In this document: in pieces, positions 1 to 8,939 of the stretch
How positions within the stretch are numbered: the first letter of the stretch is position 1
Layout of the letters: each line of letters begins with the position of its first letter
Assembly (NCBI RefSeq): GCF_039511225.1
Contig: NZ_CP154261.1
Span: forward strand, 4,402,001 to 4,466,000
Origin: Sphingobacterium multivorum
GTDB lineage: Bacteria > Bacteroidota > Bacteroidia > Sphingobacteriales > Sphingobacteriaceae
Direction of reading: 5' to 3'
Length of the DNA stretch: 64,000 nucleotides
Notes under the pieces: model-generated
The model's input: only the letters and a program-made list of their open reading frames with translations
What the model was told of the DNA's origin: nothing
Database searches by the model: none
Program-made: the position numbers and the translations under genes

Positions 1-888
1 ATTTTTAAAATACTCGTTTACCAGTTCAGCGTGTTCGGGCCCCGAGGTCAATTCCCATAGTTTAGCGGCTTTTGCCTTTCCTGCGTAAAGGTTGATATCA
101 ATCTTTGCCGATTGTGCATTTTTCCCCCGTTTGGTTGTAATCAAAATCACCCCGTTAGCACCCCGTGATCCATAAAGAGCGGTTGCTTCAGCGTCTTTCA
201 GCACTTCAACATGTTCGATGTCCGAAGGGCTCAGATCTGCAATAGGAGACGTTGCCTTCCCGCCTGTATTGATCGTTTGCAGGCTCTCTGAATTTAGAAA
301 CACACCATCGATGACATACAAAGGATTATTGTCTGCATTGATAGAGGTTGCTCCCCGCAAACGGACGTGCAATGCATCTCCTGGTATTCCGGAACTGGCC
401 GCAACCTGCATGCCAGCCACCTTTCCTTGGAGCTGTGCATCAAAACTACCTGTTGGGATGTCTTTTACAGCTTGTTGAGATACCCGATCCACGGCACCAA
501 TAAGATTTTTTTTCGCTATAGTTGTATACCCAACAACGACGACTTCATCCAGACTTTCAGTAGATCTATTTAATTCGATAATTGCCGGAGACATTTCAAT
601 GACAAGGTTTTGAGTTGTATACCCAACCGAAGTAACGGTTAGCTTAAAAGGCAATTTTTGTCCTGTTACAAAGGAAAATTTTCCTTTTCGATCGGTTTTC
701 ACGTTATGTGTTACTGCTTCCAGCTGAACGGTAGCACCTTCTATAGGTTCTTTTGTCGTGGCATCAATTACCGTTCCCGAAAGAGAAGCATTGATAATCG
801 GTTTTGTTTCTTGTGCCCATACTGCTGCGATAGAGGCCCAGATAAAAAAAATAGAAAGCGAGTACGAAAATACTCTACGATATTTCAT
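1..888 (-). CDS. SusC/RagA-type TonB-linked outer membrane receptor, N-terminal part (runs off the left edge)
   Basis: The frame is open from an ATG at 888 down to the window edge, giving 296 residues without a stop. It starts with a signal peptide ending near AVWAQ, then a carboxypeptidase-regulatory-like beta-sandwich (about residues 33-105), then the SusC linker ESLDEVVVVGY and a TonB plug domain with the typical DNNPLYVIDGV, LKDAEATALYGSRGANGV and ILITTKRG blocks. SusC proteins form the outer membrane channel that imports oligosaccharides, with a SusD lipoprotein as lid. The partner and substrate lie outside the window. The upstream gap carries a 17-bp direct repeat. The family call is secure; the substrate is unknown. 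Confidence 0.95.
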   Translation of the reverse strand, partial: MKYRRVFSYSLSIFFIWASIAAVWAQETKPIINASLSGTVIDATTKEPIEGATVQLEAVTHNVKTDRKGKFSFVTGQKLPFKLTVTSVGYTTQNLVIEMSPAIIELNRSTESLDEVVVVGYTTIAKKNLIGAVDRVSQQAVKDIPTGSFDAQLQGKVAGMQVAASSGIPGDALHVRLRGATSINADNNPLYVIDGVFLNSESLQTINTGGKATSPIADLSPSDIEHVEVLKDAEATALYGSRGANGVILITTKRGKNAQSAKIDINLYAGKAKAAKLWELTSGPEHAELVNEYFKN

Positions 889-920
889 AGTTTTGGGTGT
901 TTGATAGTGAATACTGCAAG

Positions 921-937
921 TGCCAACGCCAATTGAA
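921..937. repeat. 17-bp direct repeat, copy 1
   Basis: TGCCAACGCCAATTGAA is found here and again, identical, at 1113-1129. The bases on either side differ between the copies, so the repeat is exactly 17 bp. Copy 1 lies 33 bp upstream of the susC start at 888. It could be a regulator site or a duplicated leader. Confidence 0.6.
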
Positions 938-1112
938 CTTGATATTTGCTTATTAAATCAAAGGGAGGTGTAAACTTCCCTTTGTCGTTTTAGGTACGCA
1001 TTCGGTGGGAAATACAATAGAGATTAACACAATCAAATCGTGCTCGAAGAGAAGAAAATCGGGTTTGATGTAAATTTTTCATACGTTTTATTAATGGTTT
1101 AGATTTTATCGT

Positions 1113-1129
1113 TGCCAACGCCAATTGAA
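1113..1129. repeat. 17-bp direct repeat, copy 2
   Basis: This is the second perfect copy of the repeat at 921-937, with its start 192 bp from the start of the first. Both copies are in the same orientation in the region upstream of the left-edge susC. Confidence 0.6.
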
Positions 1130-1324
1130 ACAAACGATGCTAATATAAAAATATTTTTCATAAAGACTACTATTTTAATAGACTTTATTTACATCGTTGA
1201 GCCTATGCAGTTCCACCACATTGAATATCATTACCTATGTCGCAGCTTTCGAGGCAAAATGTAGATTATTCAGTTAGAGATAAAAGAGCTCTTAGAAGCT
1301 ACTAAAAAACGTATAAAGGTTAAT

Positions 1325-1356
1325 AAAAACTGCCTCAACAGTTGAGCAGTTTTTTT
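1325..1356 (-). terminator. Hairpin terminator after the 112-residue gene
   Basis: The arms AAAACTGCCTCAA and TTGAGCAGTTTT pair with one bulged C around a 3-base loop. On both strands the hairpin is flanked by a run of T, so it could end transcription of the minus-strand gene that stops at 1365. Confidence 0.6.
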
Positions 1357-1364
1357 ATAGGGTA

Positions 1365-1703
1365 TTAATCCAACTTTTGATTATTGTGCGAGAAATCATC
1401 TACTTTCTTTTCGCCGATGACTACATCACCGCGGATGGATCTTAAGTAGCCTTCAAAAGCGATATTCAATCCTTCAATGATCACTTTATCATGTGCATCA
1501 ATATCGCCAAGTATTTTCTTGTCGTCATAGCTATCGCCAACGATTGCCAAAACGCAGCTCGAGCTTTGTTTTGGAAAAAGTCCAACACCTATTATTTCCT
1601 CGCCAAATTTCACAAACCAAGTTTCTTCGTGATGGTCGTCCGTCGTGTTTGGTATATGTATGGCCTGGCCGAGGTCTTCACACTTAATCATATCAAAATT
1701 CAT
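1365..1703 (-). CDS. Hypothetical protein, 112 residues
   Basis: This is a small soluble acidic protein with no signal peptide and no membrane segment. It has a beta-rich pattern (ETWFVKFGEEIIGVGLF, then CVLAIVGDSYDDKKILG) and a histidine/aspartate-rich patch TTDDHHEE near residue 22. I do not recognise the family. It is followed by a good terminator, which supports a real transcription unit. It lies in a patch of small accessory genes together with a glycolipid-binding-like gene and a decayed SnoaL-like fragment. No function is offered. Confidence 0.6.
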   Translation of the reverse strand: MNFDMIKCEDLGQAIHIPNTTDDHHEETWFVKFGEEIIGVGLFPKQSSSCVLAIVGDSYDDKKILGDIDAHDKVIIEGLNIAFEGYLRSIRGDVVIGEKKVDDFSHNNQKLD

Positions 1704-1845
1704 TGTGCTCTGTTTATGTTATATAACTAAGACAGCACTAAAAGGAATATTGTTTTTAGAAACTTCATCACGATTTCACCTTTTCCTTGGAGTGCAAACG
1801 CCGGGACCATAAATGGAAGTTCTTCGGAGCTCCGGAAGATGCTTG

Positions 1846-2397
1846 CTAAATTTCGGCTGTCTTGGTAAATAATCCCGGATAATCGACCACTAAACCCAAA
1901 TGATCTACTTCAAGGTCGGCCTCAAAATCTTTCGGAACATTCTTGTATTGAAAGGTTAACATGTTCGTTTTCGAATAGTTCTGATGAACTGGTTTTATGC
2001 CGTCGTTTAGAATATCAAAATAGAGCACTTTGATATCCGTACTCTCACCGACTTCGAGATTCAAATTATTGATCGGAAGTGTATTGGTAAATGGTGTGAG
2101 GGAGATATCAATATAATCAATACCCTGAAAATCGTTTTTAATCGATCCATTTATTTCCCAGTCATTTTTAACTTTATTTCCTTTTATTCTTTTATTAACG
2201 CCATTCACTTCATATTCCAAATCAAGACGTTGAACATTCCAATGCTCGTCAATCTTCAAATGATATTCGAGGGTATAGATTTTATCTTCATAATACCCAA
2301 TAATGTTGGAATCGACCATAAAAAAGCCTCCCTGTTGTGTCAGTTTAAAATATTCGAGGGAATTGTAGATAATGCCCTTCCAAATTAATGTTTTCAT
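1846..2397 (-). CDS. Putative glycolipid-binding domain protein (DUF1089-like)
   Basis: The protein has 183 residues, no signal peptide, and a fully beta-strand character. The opening TLIWKGIIYNSLEYFKL, the middle YTLEYHLKIDEHWNVQRLDL and the closing DHLGLVVDYPGLFTKTAEI fit the PF06475 putative glycolipid-binding family, which has the usual length of 180-200 residues and folds as a beta barrel. The biochemical role of the family is poorly known. It is probably a single-gene unit; the ATG at 2397 gives the expected full-length product. The family assignment rests on remembered pattern only. Confidence 0.7.
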   Translation of the reverse strand: MKTLIWKGIIYNSLEYFKLTQQGGFFMVDSNIIGYYEDKIYTLEYHLKIDEHWNVQRLDLEYEVNGVNKRIKGNKVKNDWEINGSIKNDFQGIDYIDISLTPFTNTLPINNLNLEVGESTDIKVLYFDILNDGIKPVHQNYSKTNMLTFQYKNVPKDFEADLEVDHLGLVVDYPGLFTKTAEI

Positions 2398-2461
2398 CTT
2401 TAAAATTTATTTATTGCTAATTTACGCAGAGACCTTATCAAAATTTGTGGCGCATTAAGGC

Positions 2462-2713
2462 ATTTTAAAAAAACTTTTTATTTGGCAAAGCAATAAAGAA
2501 GAAAAGGGCGCTATACAACTCCATGTAAAATTTGATATCGAAGAAATTACCGTGGCGGGCGATATTGCGTTTGTTCGCACACAATCACATGGCACGCAGC
2601 TGATCCACGCCACGGGACAAAAAACAGAAGAAATTAGTCGCGAGTTTTTCTTAATGAAACGGGAAAATGGCGCGTGGAAAATAGCGCGTTATATGTTCAA
2701 TCAACCAAAATAG
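2462..2713 (+). pseudogene. C-terminal remnant of a SnoaL-like/DUF4440 protein
   Basis: An open frame runs from just after a stop at 2456-2458 to a TAG at 2711-2713 and has no usable start codon upstream of the conserved part. It encodes FDIEEITVAGDIAFVRTQSHG, then SREFFLMKRENGAWKIARYMFN, which is the typical second half of a SnoaL/DUF4440 cone-fold protein (family members are about 130-150 residues). The first half is absent: the sequence before 2470 is AT-rich intergenic DNA. This is a truncated relic, probably left by a deletion. Confidence 0.7.
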
Positions 2714-2730
2714 AGGGATTAAAACCTTAC

Positions 2731-2781
2731 ACTTAAAACCCTCTCCTGTTGGCATATTATTCAAAGGAGAGGGTTTTAAGT
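2731..2781. terminator. Perfect 17-bp inverted repeat, bidirectional terminator
   Basis: The left arm 2731-2747 (ACTTAAAACCCTCTCCT) and right arm 2765-2781 pair perfectly around a 17-base loop. It sits between the SnoaL-like relic (plus strand) and the 3' end of the GH2 gene (minus strand), so it most likely ends the PUL1 operon and formerly also the relic gene. Confidence 0.75.
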
Positions 2782-2843
2782 ATTCTCATAAAAGCTGAGC
2801 GTAGCCAATGCCCAATCTCAGCCATTGCTTTTCCACGCCAATT

Positions 2844-5800
2844 TTAAGGCAATTTAAGAGGTTCAATTCTAAACGAAAAACCTAAAGTTGCGCTATTGGG
2901 TAGTCGATATCTCTCCAGAGGCAAAGGACCACAGCTCGCATTGCCTAATCCCTGCTGAAAACAATCCAAGCTCAAGTAGACTTTGTTTTGCCGGATCTCT
3001 TTTAACCTAAAATCATGCTTCGACTCCCAAAGTTGCTGGTCAGTAAAAGGCAAAAGCGAAAACGATAAATCCCCAAAACTTTTGACTCGAAAGCCGTGTC
3101 CAGCTCCGTCATGAACTTCCAGCCATCGAAGATCCTCGCGGTTGCCAGTGCTCTGGCTACGTACATAATGTTCGGCAAGAAAATCATCGACATCGGCATG
3201 ATAAAGACCTATAAACGAAGCGTCTTTTCGGTCACGATAATTCTCAAATGGCCCTCTTCCATACCAGTTTGCACGGTTCAGGCTCGGTGTTAACTGCATA
3301 CGCAAACCAAGTCGCCGAATAAGCTGCTCATCTATAGGTTTAGAAAATTGGGTTTCGATATCCAATACACCATTACCGTAGAGGGTATACCTTGTTACAG
3401 TAGAAATATCAAACGTGGACTCTGCCCGAACAGTAAATTTATTACCCAATTCAAAACGGATAGAACGCTTTGCTGAATCAAAAGCAAAGCTAAACTTCGT
3501 TTTCTCCCACTCGGTTGTATAATAATTGAGATCTGTATATTTATCATTATTGATCGCACGGTACCAATTGAGCGCAGGCCCTTGTTGATCTTCAATCATT
3601 TCGACACCATCGTATTGAAATGAGGTCATTGTACCACGCTCCGAGCTAAAAATAACATGGAATCTGTTCCCCATGACATGGATATTGTTGCCATGCGCTT
3701 CGTAACGAATTGGTTCGACAGCAGTCAGTGCAATCGTCTTGGGATAAGTACGCGCCCGTAATTGAATCTGCTCCGTGGCAAGCACTGCTCCTTTCGTGGC
3801 CCAAGACTTGTCGGTGGCCAGCTCAAGACTGAAATTTACCAGATATTCTTTGCCTTGCTGCACATATTTTGCCAGTGGCAAGGTTATCTTCGCAGAATCA
3901 CCTGGCTTGAGGTTGAGTGCTGGAACCTGGCCTGATGCAATCACTTTTCCCTCCTCCAGCAGTTGCCAGATTAAATGAAAAGCATTCAAATTGGTAAAAT
4001 TATATTTATTATGGATACTGAAGGCACCTTGCTCAGGGGCTATTCCCTTAATAGCTACGTTTTGGTAGATCTTTTTAACTTCCAATAATTTGGCCGTTAC
4101 ACGCCGATCGGGTGTGGTCAAACCATTATTGGAAAAATCGCCATCGTTTGGCTTATCTCCAAAGTCACCGCCATAGTAATATTCATCGGCCGGTCTGCCC
4201 GGTTTGTTCAGTCCTTGATCTACCCAATCCCAAATACAGCCCCCGATCAGACGTTGGGAATTATTTTCGATGTAATCCCAATATTCTTTCAAATTTCCTA
4301 CAGCATTGCCCATAGCATGTGCGAATTCGCATAGAAAGTAGGGTTTCTGTGGATCGCCTTCTTTATCAAACTGCTCCATACGTTCGAGCGACGGGTACAT
4401 GTGGGAATCAATATCCGCAATTTCGTTTTTACCCTCATAGTGGATCACACGTCCGGGATCAAGTTCCCGAGCAACTTTGGCTGCCGCACGAAAGTTTCCG
4501 CCATCACTACCTTCATTGCCCAGCGACCAAAAAATAACAGCAGGGTGATTACGATCGCGTTGTATCATGCGTCTTATTCTATCATTGAATGCTGGAATCC
4601 AATCAGGATTGTTCGCAATACCATGGTTACCGTGATTCTCCAGATCTGCTTCATCCATCACGTACAAACCAAAATAATCGTACATCGCATACATTTTGGA
4701 ACTATTGGGATAATGACTGGTACGTATGGTATTGATATTGTTCTGCTTCATCATCCTGACATCTTGCAACATGGTTTCGACAGGCACAGCTTTGCCAAAC
4801 CTGGGATGGATATCATGACGATTGACACCTTTAAAGAATACTTTTTTCCCATTAATAAGAACACGTCCGCCCGCAATCTGTATCGACCTAAAACCATATT
4901 TCTGCATGAGGACTTCCTGCTCATTGCCTTTGGCATCCAGGGTACTTAACAGCAAGGTATACAGATAGGGATCTTCCGCCGACCACAGGTGGGGATTGTC
5001 GACAACTAGGACTTTGCTATCTGCATCGCCCTTAGGGCCTGCCTGGGCACGTGCAACAAGTTTACCTGACGCATCCAACATCGTGAGAACAAGCTGCTGG
5101 TCAGCTGGGGCAATGGACGAATCGCGGGCAAAGATGGCTTGACTACTGAGTTCGACGCGGCTGAGATCTGTCGTTAAAAACCTTGAAGAAAGCCGCCAAT
5201 CACGGATATGTTCCTGCGGTCTGGCGACCAAATAGACATCCCGGTGTATACCGCTGAGCCGAAACATATCTTGATCCTCAATATAACTGGCATCGGTCCA
5301 ACGAAAAACCTGCACGGCTATCGTATTGGTGCCTTTACGGACATACTTGCTGATCTCAAACTCCGCATCATTATTTGCTCCCTCGCTATAGCCCACCTTA
5401 TGCCCATTAACCCAAACATACATACCACTATATACGCCGTCAAAATGAACATAAATTCGCTTTCCTTCCCAGTTTTCATCCAAGGTAAACTGCCGTTTAT
5501 AAGACCCCACCGGGTTGATCTCCTGCTCATTGGTATAGCCTTTTTGCGGCAGAATAAATGGAGGTTCGTTTTTAAATGGATAGGTGATATTGGTATAAAT
5601 CGGGGTGCCATATCCCTCCATCTCCCAATTGGAAGGTACGGTGATTTCCTGCCACGCTGCTGTCGAAAAACCTTCTTTGTAGAAATTCATGGGTCTCAGG
5701 TTCGGTTCTTTCACCCAATTGAACTTCCACTTGCCATTTAGACTTTGTACCCGTGAGCTTTTAGGAAAAATCCACGGAAACTCAAAATAGGGATCTTCTT

Positions 5801-6425
5801 TCAGTTTTCCGATCGAAGGAAAAGGATAAAATGTGACGTGTCCTTCTTCCTTGTTGACGGCAAACAACTGTTCATTTTCCCATTCCAGCATGCTTTTCTC
5901 ACGTACAATTTTCTGCGGCACCACCGTTTCAACAGCGACCAGCTTCCAGACCTGATACGCATTTTTGCGTTGCCCTATCTTTGAGCCATCGGTATCCTTA
6001 GTACGTACGGCAATTTCCATTTTTGTTGCCGGATGCGAAATAACCACGCCACCTGTTCCTGTTACCTGAAAACGCCATTGTTGATTGAGGTTACTCCCAT
6101 TGTAATCCCATTGGATAAGCTCAGCTTTTGTTTCATCGCTGCTCCCATTATTATCGATGGCTTTCCCTACAAAAGGGTTGGTGATGGTATACAGTCCATT
6201 GTCCGTCAGACTGATCTTCCAGATCTGTCCTTCATCTTTGTCCTTGGGTGTGTTGAGGTAAATTGGGCTATTATTCTCGGCACTTTGCTTATTGTCCCAA
6301 GCCAAACCAAGGGGACTGATTATTTTATAATACTTACTTGTATCCAATTGTTGCCCATAGCTTATCGCAAGATAGTGCGTGCATAGAAAAAGAAAGATGA
6401 TTTTTTGTATCTGATGGAATGTCAT
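2844..6425 (-). CDS. Glycoside hydrolase family 2 beta-galactosidase with an N-terminal ricin-type lectin domain
   Basis: The product has 1193 residues and is exported (signal peptide about residues 1-25). Domain order is a ricin-like beta-trefoil at about 28-165 with repeated QW-type motifs (DEGQIWKISL, NLNQQWRFQV), the GH2 sugar-binding jelly roll at about 215-405, an Ig-like sandwich at about 405-510, a TIM barrel at about 512-800, and a C-terminal beta-galactosidase small chain. Glu638 in SLGNEGSDGGN is the expected acid/base and Glu700 in YFLCEFAHAMGN the nucleophile. It should release terminal beta-galactose in the periplasm or on the surface. It is the last gene of PUL1, 86 bp after the fucosidase. 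The lectin domain at the N-terminus is an unusual addition for LacZ-type enzymes. Confidence 0.93.
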   Translation of the reverse strand: MTFHQIQKIIFLFLCTHYLAISYGQQLDTSKYYKIISPLGLAWDNKQSAENNSPIYLNTPKDKDEGQIWKISLTDNGLYTITNPFVGKAIDNNGSSDETKAELIQWDYNGSNLNQQWRFQVTGTGGVVISHPATKMEIAVRTKDTDGSKIGQRKNAYQVWKLVAVETVVPQKIVREKSMLEWENEQLFAVNKEEGHVTFYPFPSIGKLKEDPYFEFPWIFPKSSRVQSLNGKWKFNWVKEPNLRPMNFYKEGFSTAAWQEITVPSNWEMEGYGTPIYTNITYPFKNEPPFILPQKGYTNEQEINPVGSYKRQFTLDENWEGKRIYVHFDGVYSGMYVWVNGHKVGYSEGANNDAEFEISKYVRKGTNTIAVQVFRWTDASYIEDQDMFRLSGIHRDVYLVARPQEHIRDWRLSSRFLTTDLSRVELSSQAIFARDSSIAPADQQLVLTMLDASGKLVARAQAGPKGDADSKVLVVDNPHLWSAEDPYLYTLLLSTLDAKGNEQEVLMQKYGFRSIQIAGGRVLINGKKVFFKGVNRHDIHPRFGKAVPVETMLQDVRMMKQNNINTIRTSHYPNSSKMYAMYDYFGLYVMDEADLENHGNHGIANNPDWIPAFNDRIRRMIQRDRNHPAVIFWSLGNEGSDGGNFRAAAKVARELDPGRVIHYEGKNEIADIDSHMYPSLERMEQFDKEGDPQKPYFLCEFAHAMGNAVGNLKEYWDYIENNSQRLIGGCIWDWVDQGLNKPGRPADEYYYGGDFGDKPNDGDFSNNGLTTPDRRVTAKLLEVKKIYQNVAIKGIAPEQGAFSIHNKYNFTNLNAFHLIWQLLEEGKVIASGQVPALNLKPGDSAKITLPLAKYVQQGKEYLVNFSLELATDKSWATKGAVLATEQIQLRARTYPKTIALTAVEPIRYEAHGNNIHVMGNRFHVIFSSERGTMTSFQYDGVEMIEDQQGPALNWYRAINNDKYTDLNYYTTEWEKTKFSFAFDSAKRSIRFELGNKFTVRAESTFDISTVTRYTLYGNGVLDIETQFSKPIDEQLIRRLGLRMQLTPSLNRANWYGRGPFENYRDRKDASFIGLYHADVDDFLAEHYVRSQSTGNREDLRWLEVHDGAGHGFRVKSFGDLSFSLLPFTDQQLWESKHDFRLKEIRQNKVYLSLDCFQQGLGNASCGPLPLERYRLPNSATLGFSFRIEPLKLP

Positions 6426-6511
6426 TACTGTTCAATTAGCATGAACAAGACAGGGCCCGATCATGAGAATAGTCCAATGATCGGTAGACCCTATGCTTGC
6501 GAATATAACAC

Positions 6512-7960
6512 CTATTTAAATATTTGCGACTGTTTGTAGACACCGAAGGTATGGAGAGCGGCAGGAGCTACGCCTTTCGTAATGCGCAGGCGAACGTACT
6601 TGGCCTCAACAGGCGAAAAACGGACGATCCATTTATGGCCGATCGATTGCTTTCCCTTGGTTTCTTTGATGGTATTCCAACGTTTTCCATCTTGGGAGTA
6701 ATCCACTTCCCAACCGGTCGTACGATGGCCTAGCTCGATGACTTCCTGGATCATCAAGCAATCAAACGCTTTCTTCTCCCCCATTTGAAATGTGATTTCG
6801 TCGGTTGTACTTCCCTCATTGGAAGCATAAAATGTCTCTTTTGATCCATCTGTCAGATGCTGAGCTGTATATTTTTCACTGCGTGGATTTTTTGCTTTTA
6901 TGTTTGCCCCGGCTAAAAGGTTATGTGCAAATGTCTCATCCACTCCTTGTCTCAAACGCACAATGTTGGTCGAGTCAATCGGGGAAAGCTGTCCCCTACG
7001 GTCGGGCGGAAGATTGAGCAACAGTACGCTGTTCCTACCCACGGAACTGCAATAAATATCCCAAAGTTCTTTGGTCGTCTTGACCAGCTTATCTTCTTCC
7101 TGATGGTAGAACCAGCTCGGACGGATGGATACATCCGTTTCGGCAGGTATGTAAGCATCTCCGCCGAGCTGTCCCTCGTTTAACTGCTTAATATGTGCGG
7201 ACTCATCGCGGATGCTGAGCGAATCGATGGTAGACCAGCATGGGTCACCGGCATTTCCCGATTCATTGCCTACCCACCTCACATCAGCAAAACGGTAGGA
7301 GTTTTTTGTACCAAAGATCACACAGTTTGGCTGCAACTTTCTTACTGTCGCCGCCCAATGGCTATAGACCGGGGTAGTAAGTTCATCAGCCCCCGCACCA
7401 TCCCACCATGTCTCCCAAATGGGTCCGTAATTGCCCATAAGTTCGCCCAATTGATTGGCATAATACTGTTTATATTTTTCAATCGAATATTCGGGATGAA
7501 GATGTTCGTGCCTGTCATGTGGCCCGAGGTAGATACTGGATTTAAGTCCCTGGCGGCTGAATGCTTCCGTGAATTCTCGTATCACATCTCCCTTTCCATT
7601 TTTCCAGGGACTATTTTTAAGACTATAGTCGGTATAAGCACTTGGCCATAGGCAGAAACCGTCGGCGTGCTTTGCTGTTAATATACCATTGGTGATTCCG
7701 GCTGCTTTCAATGTACTGGCCCACTGCCCGCAGTCCAGTGCTGTCGGATTAAATAATGCGGTACTTGCTTTACCATCACCTTCATTGACAAACTCCTCAA
7801 AGGTGTTGAGACCGAAATGGAAAAATACGATAATCTCCTGATTGTACCAGTCGACCTGTCTCTTGTTGGGTGTTAATCCATGGGGTTTGATTTCTTGTGC
7901 CTGCACGGCTGAATTGCACAACTGCAATCCGAGTAACATACTACCTAATAGCTTCTTCAT
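6512..7960 (-). CDS. GH29 alpha-L-fucosidase with C-terminal F5/8-type (discoidin) domain
   Basis: This is a 482-residue exported enzyme (signal peptide ends near VQAQE). The GH29 TIM barrel spans about residues 30-335: the substrate-side histidines are in VFFHFGLNTFEEF and TAKHADGFCLW, and Asp187 in TWWDGAGADE is the expected nucleophile. A discoidin-like carbohydrate-binding domain follows (about 345-478). The order GH29 plus discoidin resembles Bacteroides 1,3/1,4-fucosidases, but I cannot fix the linkage. It is encoded 18 bp after the DUF1735 lipoprotein gene and upstream of the beta-galactosidase, so the locus likely strips fucose and then galactose from the same glycan. Confidence 0.93.
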   Translation of the reverse strand: MKKLLGSMLLGLQLCNSAVQAQEIKPHGLTPNKRQVDWYNQEIIVFFHFGLNTFEEFVNEGDGKASTALFNPTALDCGQWASTLKAAGITNGILTAKHADGFCLWPSAYTDYSLKNSPWKNGKGDVIREFTEAFSRQGLKSSIYLGPHDRHEHLHPEYSIEKYKQYYANQLGELMGNYGPIWETWWDGAGADELTTPVYSHWAATVRKLQPNCVIFGTKNSYRFADVRWVGNESGNAGDPCWSTIDSLSIRDESAHIKQLNEGQLGGDAYIPAETDVSIRPSWFYHQEEDKLVKTTKELWDIYCSSVGRNSVLLLNLPPDRRGQLSPIDSTNIVRLRQGVDETFAHNLLAGANIKAKNPRSEKYTAQHLTDGSKETFYASNEGSTTDEITFQMGEKKAFDCLMIQEVIELGHRTTGWEVDYSQDGKRWNTIKETKGKQSIGHKWIVRFSPVEAKYVRLRITKGVAPAALHTFGVYKQSQIFK

Positions 7961-7978
7961 AAACGATTGTAACTAAAT

Positions 7979-8923
7979 TTAAAAAAGATTAATTTCTGCG
8001 ACGTGTGTGGAGGTGCCACCATACACTTCTTTTATATTGACTTTAACGTACCTAGCCTGCTGTTCCTTGGCAAAAAAAGAGCGGAACTCGGTCGCACCCT
8101 TCGCTGGCAAATTATCGAAGACGGCTGCTTTGGACCAGCTGATATTATCGTCACTGACCTCAATCTCCATTACTTTAGGCCAGCTGGCGCCAAAATCCCG
8201 AGTCACATAAGAAAAGCCCTTGATCGTGGTCTTTTCTCCCAAATCGAGCGTAATAAAATGCGGGGGGCGAGGTTCGTTACCCTGCCATTGCGTATGCCAA
8301 AAGGTACCTCGATCGCCATCCAGGGCGTGAGTAGCATGCCCGTTGTTTGCGCCTTCACCATGAAGTTCCTCCGATGAGACCGCCTTTACAGTCCATTTAG
8401 CCCTTGATAATAATGGCATCGCCTGCGCATCCAGAGAGCCGGTCACAACATAGACCAGCGTTTGATGGCTGTTATCCTTTACACTACCTGTTACACCGGC
8501 AATATGAACAGGCAGAAGATAGGTTTCAAAGGGTTGCATCTTGCCCAGCCCAGTAATACGAAGTGGAATTTTATCGGACACATATTTATTGGCCGGGATC
8601 ATCACCTTGCTGGGCAATTGATAACTGCTGCTCGGCAAGAGTTTATAATTTTTTCCATTTTTTGCATTGTAATCTTGGACTGCTGCCTCGTCGATACTCA
8701 GGTCTACCTGAACGTCATTGTTTATTCCACTTTCTGCAGGAATGGGATATGGACTTACCATAGATAGCGTGAAATAGGCTATTACGGGATTCTCGTTAAG
8801 AATTATTTTAAGATCAACGGGATTTGCTGCTCCTGTAATATAGACTTCATTTCCCTTATTTTCCTCCTTTTTGCAGGAAAAAAGAAGAAAAGACAGACAT
8901 GCGAATAAGATAATCGTTTTCAT
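7979..8923 (-). CDS. Surface lipoprotein, DUF1735 domain plus F5/8-type C domain
   Basis: The 314-residue product has a lipobox ending at Cys17 (FLLFSC). Residues about 25-165 look like a DUF1735 (BT_3987-type) N-terminal sandwich, with the hallmark DLSIDEAAVQDYNAKNG and YLLPVHI segments. Residues about 175-314 form a discoidin fold with HALDGDRGTFWHTQW, ITLDLGE and ARYVKVNIKE. Such proteins are usually surface glycan-binding proteins of PULs. The gene lies between susD and the fucosidase gene with 16- and 18-bp gaps. Its role as the extra glycan binder of PUL1 is inferred from this position. Confidence 0.88.
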   Translation of the reverse strand: MKTIILFACLSFLLFSCKKEENKGNEVYITGAANPVDLKIILNENPVIAYFTLSMVSPYPIPAESGINNDVQVDLSIDEAAVQDYNAKNGKNYKLLPSSSYQLPSKVMIPANKYVSDKIPLRITGLGKMQPFETYLLPVHIAGVTGSVKDNSHQTLVYVVTGSLDAQAMPLLSRAKWTVKAVSSEELHGEGANNGHATHALDGDRGTFWHTQWQGNEPRPPHFITLDLGEKTTIKGFSYVTRDFGASWPKVMEIEVSDDNISWSKAAVFDNLPAKGATEFRSFFAKEQQARYVKVNIKEVYGGTSTHVAEINLF

Positions 8924-8939
8924 TGCTGTTATTTTAATT

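Larger units (their letters stand above)
889..1364. other. Intergenic region upstream of the left-edge susC
   Basis: There is no convincing gene here. The stretch holds two perfect copies of a 17-bp sequence (921-937 and 1113-1129) and, at its right end, the terminator of the next minus-strand gene. Short open stretches at about 1200-1345 resemble no family I know and are interrupted by stops. Confidence 0.6.

Noticed and set aside
1200..1350. Short plus-strand open stretch with a coding-like look before the 112-residue gene
   Set aside because: It is interrupted by stops and matches no family; too short to support.
4401..4949. 182-residue plus-strand frame inside the GH2 gene
   Set aside because: It lies antisense to strongly conserved GH2 catalytic sequence and resembles no protein; it is a shadow frame.
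5208..5741. 177-residue plus-strand frame inside the GH2 gene
   Set aside because: Antisense shadow of the GH2 sugar-binding domain with no recognisable motif.
7193..7651. 152-residue plus-strand frame inside the fucosidase gene
   Set aside because: Antisense shadow of the GH29 barrel.
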